Source: Anthonomus grandis grandis (lineage: Eukaryota; Arthropoda; Insecta; Coleoptera; Curculionidae). Taken from it: a stretch of 64,000 nt of DNA. Position 1 is the stretch's first letter; every line of letters begins with the position of its first letter. A model generated the notes under the pieces. The model had not been told where the DNA came from and ran no database searches. It worked only from the letters and a program-made list of their open reading frames with translations. Shown piece after piece: positions 22,732 to 31,110 of this stretch. The DNA lies in assembly GCF_022605725.1 (NCBI RefSeq), contig NC_065560.1, positions 20,761,052 through 20,825,051 on the forward strand. The letters run 5' to 3'. Both the position numbers and the translations under genes were made by a program.

Positions 22732-22848
22732 TACAGTCCAGTTCAGAGATCTATTAGAATCTTTGATGTGTCGCAGATGCCGCACTTAATAGTCCATGCG
22801 TCTATGTCGTATTTATTGTCGCATGATATACATGTTTAAATGGCAACA
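22732..22848 (+). repeat. Left arm of a large inverted repeat around the Penelope element
   Basis: The block containing AGATCTATTAGAATCTTTGA is found inverted at 26862-26968, with further matches inward (a block around GCATGATATACATGTTTAAA against ACATGACATGCATGTTTAAA). The Penelope element's own ends are about 1.1 kb inside this arm, so the arms belong to an older structure. Confidence 0.7.
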
Positions 22849-23996
22849 TTTTATATAATTTATCTATGAAATCATTTTAAATATACGTAAAACCCCATGT
22901 TATACACTATTTTTTATTTTTCTTTCGAAAATGTCAATTTTTAAAAAGAAAATAATATCACAAGAAAGTAATATCAAAAAATTGACCGCGGACTAAAATC
23001 CAAGCATTTTACAAATCATTTTAAACACTTGCAGCACTCCCAGACTGTCACGTCTTTTTAGCCAGTCTATTAAATAAAGATAAAAAAAACCTGCGATCTG
23101 GCGATTCCTACTTTAAGTTGTGCAAGTGATTGTGTATCTCTCTCTATCCCACTGATTTTGACGATTACGGGACCTTACCCAGATAAATGTTTTGGGCCGT
23201 TTATGTATTACTTTCGTCGTGTTTTAAAAGAGATCTTTAAGGATGGATCTATCGCCTTTAAAATAGTTGATTTAGAATTTAGGATGCAAAGTGTGTTTTT
23301 TTATAAGTAAAACTTGTGTCTTTTACACACATAAGATATAGACAGCTAGATGATTTTTAATGTAAAAGTTTATTTAAAAAATATACTTCCACTTTTCTGA
23401 CTATAAAATTACTTTTTATCCAAAGATGTTGGTACTAAATATAGAGATGGGGATTTTCATGAGTATATTATTATAATAATATATCATAATATGTATTAAT
23501 TTTTAAAAAAATAATAAAGTCTGAATCCCCGTTAATAATAACCACCAAATAAATATAAATCTCAATACCCAAAAAGAAGAAATTATAAAATTTAAAGATA
23601 AACCAAAACATTTTACCCTTTTGTGTGAAAAAGTAAATCTTTAATGCCTTAATCCACAGAATAAATGGGCCTAAGTAATTCCTACCACCTATTCTCTCAT
23701 TACTTGATATAAACATCCCACTGATGGCGCTCAAAACTAAACTTAATAAATTAAAATTGATTTTAGGTACTTAAATCTTATAGTTAAATTAAATGTAATC
23801 TTGCTATCAAATATCCTGAATTTCTAATTTAATAAAACTAAACCCAAAAATCCCGAATAATAAAGTTTTAAATACAAATAAATTTTAAGGCCGGACCTGT
23901 TCAACTTTTCACGCTTGAGTGGCTGTGATTGGGGTCAGACGTCTAACAAAATAGTACGTGGGCGCATGTAGTCAAATTTTACGAATCAAATATATA
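22849..23996. other. Spacer inside the inverted arms, left of the Penelope element
   Basis: About 1.15 kb, AT-rich. The frame at 23734-23471 (-) is hydrophobic and without motif. No transposase was recognised. Confidence 0.4.
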
Positions 23997-24247
23997 AATA
24001 TTGCGGAGGGTTGTTGGGTGGGGTCAGAAATAAAACAGAAACCTGTTTACCTAAATGTCGACGTTTCGACTTATATTAAGTCATCCTCAGGACACTGAAA
24101 TGTATTCAATTTCAAATGACTTCATCATTTCTTCAAATCATTTCAAGTACATAAAAAACACTATTAAAATAAATGTTTTTTATGTGTACAAAAATTAAAA
24201 CAACAAAAAACAAAAACCACGACACAGTCAAAATTACATTCAGGTAC
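23997..24247 (+). repeat. Left inverted terminal repeat of the Penelope element
   Basis: Runs from ATATTGCGGAGG inward to CAGGTAC and pairs with 26504-26742. Small indels separate the copies, for example one around the ACGACACAGTC segment. Confidence 0.88.
24050..24090 (-). ncRNA. Hammerhead-like motif, coding-strand copy
   Basis: On the minus strand CTGAGGA is followed by a 5-bp stem (GACTT/AAGTC, AATAT loop) and GAAA, the core order of a hammerhead ribozyme: CTGANGA, stem II, GAAA. Stems I and III could not be confirmed. Penelope-like elements are known to carry hammerhead motifs in their terminal repeats. Confidence 0.5.
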
Positions 24248-24582
24248 AATCCGTTAAAAAAAAATTTATAAAAAAAAACAATATAAAATTATTTTTTTAT
24301 ACATTACATCTCTTACCTAAGCCTAAATTTCTTTAGTTAGTTCTTAAATTGTAGGTATTATTGTGGGAAAACTAGAATCAACAATAAGCCAAGAAACAAA
24401 TGTTTTTATTCTTCCGAGCGTTTATTTATTTAATTTTTATGATTCAATGTTATGTTGATAAGTTAAGGAAGATGTATGTACCTATACGTTCAAAACCAGA
24501 AACTTAATTTTTTTAATATACTGTGAGATCTAAATTTGGGACATATACTCTTTGACAAAAATAAAATTTTTGTGTTTTAGTT

Positions 24583-26583
24583 TTATTTTTTTGGTAATAA
24601 ATTAATTAAAATATAGTAACTTGCAATCAGATCATCGGTGTCTTGTTTTTTGTTAATACTTTCTTTGTACTTTTTTATATTAACCATTTCAAGTAAAATT
24701 CTTTTTTTATAATTTGATTCTCTGCCAATGATCCGAGTGCTGTTAAAATCAAATTGTTCTTGTTGATTGAAGGAGTGTTCTGCTAGAGCAATCTTCCCAG
24801 ATGCTGCGTAGTTCGTTGCTTTTACGCTTCTTTCGTGTTTGCTAATTCTGGTTTTTAAGTACCTGCCCGTTTGACCCACATACAGACCTTGACAGTCAGA
24901 ACAGGGTATTTTATAAACCACGCCACTTTGTAACTGATTTAGTGTTTTATCTTTGAGTTTTGAGAAGTATTTGTTGATGGTATTTTCATTTTTGAATGCT
25001 ATTTGGATTTCATCATCAGAAACAACTCCTGTTAGCCTTTCAGATAAACCTTTGACATAAGGAATTTTTGCAAATTTATGGTTTTGGTTTTCTTTGACTT
25101 TAATAGGTGTAGGGTTGTTGTTAAGGATTTTGTTTAATAGTTTATGAGGAAAATTGTTTTTTAGTGAAATATCTTTAATTTTGTTAACATTTTTTTGATG
25201 AAAACTGGAATGAGATAAGGCTATTGCGCGGGATTTTAGGTTGCTAATTATGTTATGAAATCTCTCAGAGAAAGTGGGTTTGTGATACCAATCAGTGATG
25301 ATTGTATTATCTTCTGTTCTGATTAATAGAATGTCTAGAAACGGAAGTTTGTTATTTGTTTCACACTCTATAGTGAACTGTAATTTAGGGTGGAAGCTGT
25401 TAAATGTACTTTTCATGTTTTCTATTTCAGTTTTTGGAATACACGTGGCAATGTCGTCAACGAATCTTTTAAAAAATGGTAACCTAAATTTAATTTTTCC
25501 CATGCAATATTTCTGTAATTCTGACATAACTAGATCAGAACATATAGGTGATGGACAGTTACCCATTCCAAGACCATAAATTTGTTTGTAATATATATTA
25601 TTGAAAGTGAAATAAATATTTTCAAATACAAACTCCAAAAGACTTAAAAATTCTTCTAAAGGGATGTTACAGTGGTCTCTGATAAGGTGCCATTTATTTT
25701 GGACTATATTCTTAATTAAATCAGTTGGTATGTTGGTAAATAAAGATATTACATTTAACGATATTAGAATAAAGTCATTTGAAATTTTAAAATTTTGCAA
25801 TTGCGTGACTACTTCAAAGGAGTCTTTTGTGTAGAATTGATCTTTTTCAAATGCTAAGCTAAGTAAACTTGCTAAATATTTACTAAGATTATATATTGGG
25901 GAACCTATAAAACTTACAATTGGTCTTAGAGGAGTATTTTCTTTGTGTGTTTTTGGTAAAAAATAATTTTTTGGAGGCACTCCGTTATTGCATTTTAGTT
26001 TTTTTATTTGATCTTTTGAAAAGAAGTTTGATTTACACAAGTTTTCTAATAGTTTATTAAGTTTGTTCTGAATAGAAGTACTGGGGTCTTTGTTTAAAAT
26101 TTGATAGGTATCTGTATTTGAGAGAAGAAGGTTTGATTTTTGTAGGTATTCTTCCTTATCTAACGCGACGGTGACATTTCCTTTATCAGCCCTAGTTATT
26201 AAAATATTATTATGTTTTTTTAAGAATTCTTTCGTTTCGTTAATGTATTTTAGGAGGATTTTTTCAGATTTATTTAATTTATGCAGAATAGATGAGTTTA
26301 TAAAATTAGTAATTATGTTAATAGATTGGTTTCTTTTTTGTATTTTTAACTCATCATTATTTGTAAGGCCAATAGCATACTCTATATCGATAATAATCTG
26401 CTCAAGAGGAAAGTTATGATTATCATAAGGTAGATTAAATTTATTGCCCAAAGCTAAAGTTACTTCTACATTTTTTGGAAAGGTGTGCTTTGTTAAATTC
26501 TTTGTACCTGAATGTAATTTTAATTGTGTCGTGGTTTTTGTTTTTTGTTGTTTTAATTTTTGTACACGTAAAGAACATTTATT
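24583..26583 (-). CDS. Penelope-like RT with GIY-YIG endonuclease, motif A Asp replaced
   Basis: The frame is open from 26583 to a TAA at 24583. The stretch from the TTG at 26451 is 622 residues, used here for numbering, and no ATG lies at its head. RT boxes in order: ITRADKGNVTVALDKEEY (84-101), LPKTHKENTPLRPIVS (165-180), ISLNVISLFTNIP (230-242), MGNCPSP (296-302) and FKRFVDDI (327-334). The GIY-YIG nuclease follows: GVVYKIPCSDC (510-520), LYVGQTGRYLKTRISKH (523-539), His559 and Glu588. The protein copies its RNA at a nicked target. Motif A normally has a catalytic Asp where Asn233 (codon AAT, 25753-25755) stands, so polymerisation is probably lost although the frame is intact. Assignment to the family is firm. 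Confidence 0.93.
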   Translation of the reverse strand, partial: NKCSLRVQKLKQQKTKTTTQLKLHSGTKNLTKHTFPKNVEVTLALGNKFNLPYDNHNFPLEQIIIDIEYAIGLTNNDELKIQKRNQSINIITNFINSSILHKLNKSEKILLKYINETKEFLKKHNNILITRADKGNVTVALDKEEYLQKSNLLLSNTDTYQILNKDPSTSIQNKLNKLLENLCKSNFFSKDQIKKLKCNNGVPPKNYFLPKTHKENTPLRPIVSFIGSPIYNLSKYLASLLSLAFEKDQFYTKDSFEVVTQLQNFKISNDFILISLNVISLFTNIPTDLIKNIVQNKWHLIRDHCNIPLEEFLSLLEFVFENIYFTFNNIYYKQIYGLGMGNCPSPICSDLVMSELQKYCMGKIKFRLPFFKRFVDDIATCIPKTEIENMKSTFNSFHPKLQFTIECETNNKLPFLDILLIRTEDNTIITDWYHKPTFSERFHNIISNLKSRAIALSHSSFHQKNVNKIKDISLKNNFPHKLLNKILNNNPTPIKVKENQNHKFAKIPYVKGLSERLTGVVSDDEIQIAFKNENTINKYFSKLKDKTLNQLQSGVVYKIPCSDCQGLYVGQTGRYLKTRISKHERSVKATNYAASGKIALAEHSFNQQEQFDFNSTRIIGRESNYKKRILLEMVNIKKYKESINKKQDTDDLIASYYILINLLPKK

Positions 26584-26742
26584 TTAATAGTGTTTTTTAT
26601 GTACTTGAAGTGACTAAAGTCATTTAAAATTAAATCCTTTTCAGTGTCCTGAGGATGACTTAATATAAGTCGAAACGTCGACATTTAGGTAAACAGGTTT
26701 CTGTTTTATTTCTGACCCCACCCAACAATCCTCCGCAATATT
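26504..26742 (-). repeat. Right inverted terminal repeat of the Penelope element
   Basis: Inverted partner of 23997-24247. It contains the N-terminal codons of the open frame, so part of the coding sequence is also present, non-coding, at the left end. Confidence 0.88.
26649..26690 (+). ncRNA. Hammerhead-like motif, inverted-repeat copy
   Basis: The same core on the plus strand: CTGAGGA at 26649-26655, stem II at 26657-26661 with 26667-26671, GAAA at 26672-26675. It lies in the right inverted repeat, opposite to the coding direction. Confidence 0.5.
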
Positions 26743-26861
26743 GAAGATATTGGGTCACAAACACGAAACTGAAAATGTATAAATTCTTAAAAAAACATTT
26801 ATTTATTTAATGGAATGATTAAATATCGCTTAGAATATTACTTTATGACTCCTTCCACATT

Positions 26862-26968
26862 AAATTTTGCAATTTAAACATGCATGTCATGTGACAATAC
26901 AAGCAACACCGGCACACGGACTATTCGCGGCACATCAAAGATTCTAATAGATCTCTGAACTGAACTAT
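26862..26968 (-). repeat. Right arm of the large inverted repeat
   Basis: Inverted partner of 22732-22848. About 120 bp separate it from the right end of the Penelope element. Confidence 0.7.
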
Positions 26969-27196
26969 AACGCGCCCGCTATTATTGCCCGTCTCATCAT
27001 TTTCATCTCCTGAAATTCCCAAGAAATATGAATATTTTTTTGTTCAGATATTACCATTATTAGTAACTAAATCGATTTATAGCGGTGATAAACCTCAACA
27101 AAATAAAGTTTTTTTTGTGAAAATTACTTAAATAGTCGAATGCTAAAGAAATGAAAAAGGCTTCAAAAGGATTTGATTTAATCTTTTTTCTATAAT

Positions 27197-27434
27197 AAAT
27201 ATCTAAGCGCATTTGCGATGGTTGCAAACCTCTACAAACACAAGTTTTTTGGTAAAAAATTATTGAATCGTTAGATGTTAAAAAATATAAGGGTAATTCC
27301 TAACGGCTATAAGGAAAAGTTTTATCCATATCCTTTGGCAGTTATAGGCGTTATGACATCTAACTCAATAATTTTTAATAAAAAAACCATCGTTTGTAGA
27401 GGTTTGCAACAATCTCAAATCCGTTTAGATATTT
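27197..27434. mobile_element. Hairpin MITE
   Basis: Two arms of about 90 bp (27197-27290 and 27348-27434) are inverted copies, both beginning AAATATCTAA and sharing TTGCAAACCTCTACAAAC and AAAAATTATTGA blocks. The loop is about 60 bp. There is no coding capacity. The size and foldback form fit a miniature inverted-repeat element. The target duplication and parent family were not identified. Confidence 0.65.
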
Positions 27435-27520
27435 CCCAGCAAACACAATTCAGCCGGCCAATTATTGGCGAAGTAATTGAACCGTTGGTAAATTGATCGC
27501 AATATTTGCCAATAGACTTA

Positions 27521-28449
27521 TACAAATCGTGCTATCGTGAGCTACGTATTACCCAAAATAATGGCAACACCTCTTGGTTGCGGCTTGCAGGTGGCGGAAT
27601 TTTTCGTTTTTATTTTTTGAACCGGGAGTCAGCAGACCTCACTTTGCTGTGTTGCTGCACGTTGCATTAATAATTTTTGAGCGTTATTTTCGTGTTTTTT
27701 TTCACTATGGCTGTTTATACCCCTTCCGAATGAGTTCAACTAATTAAATGGTTTTATGGAGGCAATTCGGCAGTACAATGTAGAGATTTGTTTTCAGTGA
27801 CATTTGAGAATAGACCGATTCCTTGTGCAAAAACGGTTTTAAATGTGGTTACAAATTTTGAGACATCTTTTTGTCTTCAAGATTGTAAAAAATGCCACAC
27901 AAAACGTCAAGAACCACCTGTTGAAGTGATCCAGGATATAGAACGGCGGGAAGAAATGGTTTGCAGTACCCCAGAACTTGATTCGACACGGTTCACTAGA
28001 AGTGTTGGAACGGAACTGGGAATGAGCAATAAAACTCTTGCTTGTATCTGGATAAAATATGGGTAAAAATGTTTCAAGTATTAAAAAACTCAGGAAATAT
28101 TTCCTGAAGACCAGTGGCGAAGAATGGAATTTTGTTAAACCATGATGGAAAAGGCAAATGAAAACAAACATTTTTTAAAAAATATTTTGTTTTCTGATGA
28201 ATATTCTTTTCCATTACATGGCAAACACAATCCTTCCATTGTTCGTTATTGGTCTCAGGAAAATGAGCATAGAAGTTCGTATTCAGTTTCGTACCCAGTA
28301 TCCTCAGAAATTTAATGTTTGGGCAGGTATTTTGGGCGACAATGTTATAGGGCCTCTTTTTATTGATGGCACTTTAAACGCCCAAAAGCACCTTGAGTTG
28401 CTGCAAAACCAAGTTCTTCCTGCCATTCAAATCCTACCTGATGTAGACC
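27521..28449 (+). mobile_element. Mariner copy A, cut by the BEL element
   Basis: Nearly identical to 36353-37243 (copy B) from the terminus (ATCGTG ... TATCGTGAGCTACG) through most of the transposase. Homology stops at 28449 after the codons for DVDL, where a different element begins, so the C-terminal third and the right end are missing. Copy A keeps about 36 bases near 28085-28150 that copy B has lost. Confidence 0.8.
27707..28449 (+). pseudogene. Mariner transposase, copy A, truncated
   Basis: The ATG at 27707 is followed after eight codons by TGA (27731-27733), where copy B has AGA. The frame then runs through the helix-turn-helix region (KTVLNVVTNFETSF and MSNKTLACIWIKYG) to a stop, and after frame changes through FNVWAGILGDNVIGPLFIDG to the break at 28449. 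The second and third catalytic Asp blocks are absent, so it cannot transpose. The family matches copy B at 36538-37595, which shows the missing blocks. Confidence 0.78.
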
Positions 28450-28748
28450 TGGTATCTAAACGACATTTTTTAAATATTTTACATTTTTTGGTAGTTTTAA
28501 ATATTCATACATATTTATATAAAATTGTTTATATTAGCCGGTCAAGGTGTTTGCGATGGATTTTAAGCTCACGTTTGCTATAAGTTCGCAAGGTCGAAAT
28601 TAGTAAATAGTTAAAATTATGATTACGATGCTCACCTTGATTTGTATAATTACCTCGAATTGTTATCTTAAGACTGATATAAATAGTTGTTAATTTTTGT
28701 GAATAAACCAGTATTGAATTCTACAATCAAGTGGTTCTCTACTCAACC
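28450..28748 (+). mobile_element. Probable BEL/Pao 5' LTR
   Basis: Between the mariner break at 28449 and the BEL leader lies about 300 bp with AATAAA near 28702 and an end near CTCTACTCA, the layout of an LTR. The leader that follows contains TGGTCCTTCGAGC, a string I associate with BEL/Pao elements. The 3' LTR is not in the window, so limits are estimates. Confidence 0.45.
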
Positions 28749-28867
28749 TATTACGGCCAAGCCACCCTTGCCTGTAAACCTATAGTGAGGCTGCTATAGG
28801 GTAATAGGGAATAAAAAAAGGTTTAGGGAAAAGCCCTAGATCTTTTAATGGTCCTTCGAGCTTTTAA

Positions 28868-29275
28868 TTGAACAAAAGGAGCAGCCGCTCATGACGCTGT
28901 CTCCATCTACAAAAGGAGTTGCCGCCCACGACGCCGCCTCCATCTTCAAATTAAACCAACAGGAGTTGCCGCCCACGACGCCGCCTCCATCTTCAAATTA
29001 AACAAAAGGAGTTGCCGCCCACGACGCCGCCTCCATCTTCAAATTAAACCAATAGGAGTTGCCGCCCACGACGCCGCCTCCATCTTCAAATTAAACAAAA
29101 GGAGTTGCCGCCTACGACGCCGCCTCCATCTTCAAGTCAAGCCAGGAGTAACCGCCAAAAAGAGCCGTCTCCATCGTCAAGTCAAGTCAGGAGCAACCGC
29201 CAAAAAGAGCCGTCTCCATCGTCAAGTCAAGTCAGGAGCAACCGCCAAAAAGGGCCGACTCCATCTTCAAATCAA
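28868..29275 (+). repeat. Tandem array of 45-48 bp units at the start of BEL gag
   Basis: About eight consecutive copies of a unit of 45-48 bp. The first group reads GGAGTTGCCGCCCACGACG plus CCGCCTCCATCTTCAAATTAA. The later group (29145-29260) has diverged to a 45-bp, 15-codon unit reading SSSQVRSNRQKEPSP. The array ends in AAGCAG/GTCAAG-type short repeats to about 29440. Unit lengths change by one or two bases in the first group, so the reading frame is kept only in the later group. Confidence 0.85.
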
Positions 29276-31110
29276 AGCAGCCAAAGCAGACAAGTCAGTC
29301 AAAGCAAAGCAGCCAAAGCAATCAAGTCAATCGAAGCAGTCGAGCCATTCAAAGCAGTTAAAGCAGTCAAGCCAGTCAAAGCAGACAAGTCAAGTTAAAA
29401 CAGTCAAGCCAATCAAAGCAGTCAAGTCAGTCAAGCCAAAACAGCCGCGCCCATCATCGAGAAAGCAATGGAAGAAACGAATAAAATTGCCCTCCGCCAG
29501 CAGGAGCTAGCGGGAGAATTAGAACAACTTCTAACCAATATAAAGATTCAAACTCAAGAAAAACATCATCATATATTACTCAGAGAAACCAACAGGGAGA
29601 CAGAATATGGGACGCAATTGTAGAAAATGACGAGAAGCTTAGAAAAATCGGAGAATTCAGTCATAGTTACTTCACGAAGAAATACTTGGACCAAATTCAG
29701 GGATTGTACGATAATTTAAAAAGCCATTTGAAGACGTGCAAAAAACCAGAAGAAGAAAAGAAGCCTGAAGAAGACGAAGCCATACTAAGACGAAAAGAAG
29801 TAGTAGTCCAAGAGTTTTAATTTTTGATTGAAAAAATTGAAGAAGAACTCTGCAAAGATAAACCTACAACTCGCTATGAATTTCTGAAAGAAGACACCAA
29901 GAATCAATGGGGTCCCATTCAGCAACTTCACAACGAGATCCTCTGCAAAGGCATTACAAGCAAGGAATATTTATCTGCCCACTGTCTAATTAAAAGGTCA
30001 TACGATGATATTATAGAGAAGCTAGACGAAAAAATAAAGCAGGGCCAAAATCTATCAAACAACACACCCATCCCAACAATTAACATTCCAACATTCAACG
30101 GACTGTACGAAGAATGGCCCACGTTTGACGATCTTTTTACCAGGATAATTCATCGAAATGACAAATTATCAAATGCACAGAAGCTCCAGCACCTCAAATC
30201 CCTTCTTCGAGGAGAAGCACAAAGCACTATCAAGCACCTACTTGCAACAGATGGAAACTACCCCGCAGCATGGAATTTATTGAAGCAGAGATATCAAAAC
30301 AAACGTCTCATTGTATCAAAATTAGTAAACAAGATTTATGAGTTTCCGACAATTACGTACGAATCAGTGCCAAAACTTAAACAACTGTATGATGTCACAA
30401 CCGAATGATTAGACCTAGATTCTTAATGCCTAGAAGGCATTAAGAATCTAGGCTACGACACGTCATCGTGGTACCCGATAGTAGGAAGAATAATATGCAG
30501 AAAATGGGACCAGGAAACGACAAAAATCTACGAGCAAACTTTAGAAGACCCTCTAGAAGTCGCCACACTAGAAGACATTTTAGAATTTTTAAAAAGAAGA
30601 TTTCAGTCACTTGAAGCACTCAACTCAGAAAAAAAAGATAGATTCCCAAGAGATCAAGTATGCCAACTAGGCTACCGAGGACATAATATTTGGCGCTGCA
30701 ATCTATTTTTGCGCCAATCACCAATGGACCGAATGAAGATGATAAAAGATCATCAACTATGTACCAGATGTTTAAGCCATAATTCGAGAGATAGTTGCAC
30801 CGCAACAAGCAACTGCAAAATCTGCAGTGGACCCCACAATACTTTACTACATCAAAACCGACAAGCCACTTCAAACGCAAGAAATGGAAACTCCACCTCA
30901 AGGCCACAGAACTACCAAAACAGCTTCAGGAGAAACAACGAACCGAACTTCAGGCCCAATATTGTCAACTCTAGATACAATGAATCGAACACAAGAAATA
31001 ACAATTCAAGAAATCACCCCCAAAGCACTCACCACGCAGCTGAAGAAAGAAACAATACCGATAAAAAAGAAGTTCTACTGGCTACAGCGCTAATACAAGT
31101 CAATTTGTCT
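29105..31110 (+). pseudogene. BEL/Pao gag and start of pol
   Basis: After the repeat-rich start, frames at about 29440-29820 encode a Glu/Lys-rich coiled coil. 29824-30408 encodes the BEL gag core (PTFNGLYEEWPTFDDLFTRI, LSNAQKLQHLKSLLRGEAQS, YPAAWNLLKQRYQNKRL, a DUF1759-like region). 30455-31070 carries LGYDTSSWYPIVGRIICRKW and the cysteine box CTRCLSHNSRDSC...CKICSGPHNTLLH. The match fades after VLLATALIQVNL, the start of the protease part, where a LINE begins near 31110. Stops at 29818 and 30406 and a small palindrome break the frame. Protease, RT and integrase are absent. Confidence 0.82.
30414..30452. repeat. Perfect 18-bp palindrome in BEL gag
   Basis: CCTAGATTCTTAATGCCT, a 3-base spacer AGA, then its exact complement. 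It sits at the end of the intact gag frame, between KLKQLYDVTTE and NLGYDTSSW, and adds stop codons. It looks like a local inverted copy, not part of the ancestral coding sequence. Confidence 0.9.

Larger units (their letters stand above)
23997..26742 (-). mobile_element. Penelope-like element with inverted terminal repeats
   Basis: A minus-strand open frame with Penelope-type RT and GIY-YIG endonuclease is enclosed by inverted repeats of about 245 bp (23997-24247 and 26504-26742), both starting ATATTGCGGAGG. The repeats contain a hammerhead-like core. Penelope elements are known to carry flanking repeats, sometimes inverted, with hammerhead motifs. No target duplication was identified. The right repeat overlaps the start of the coding frame. 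Confidence 0.9.

Noticed and set aside
25295..26419. Plus-strand ORFs opposite the Penelope RT
   Set aside because: Antisense shadows of a long conserved coding frame.
28868..29275. CRISPR-like array
   Set aside because: The units are contiguous with no unique spacers, and the context is a BEL retrotransposon in eukaryotic DNA; it is a tandem repeat.
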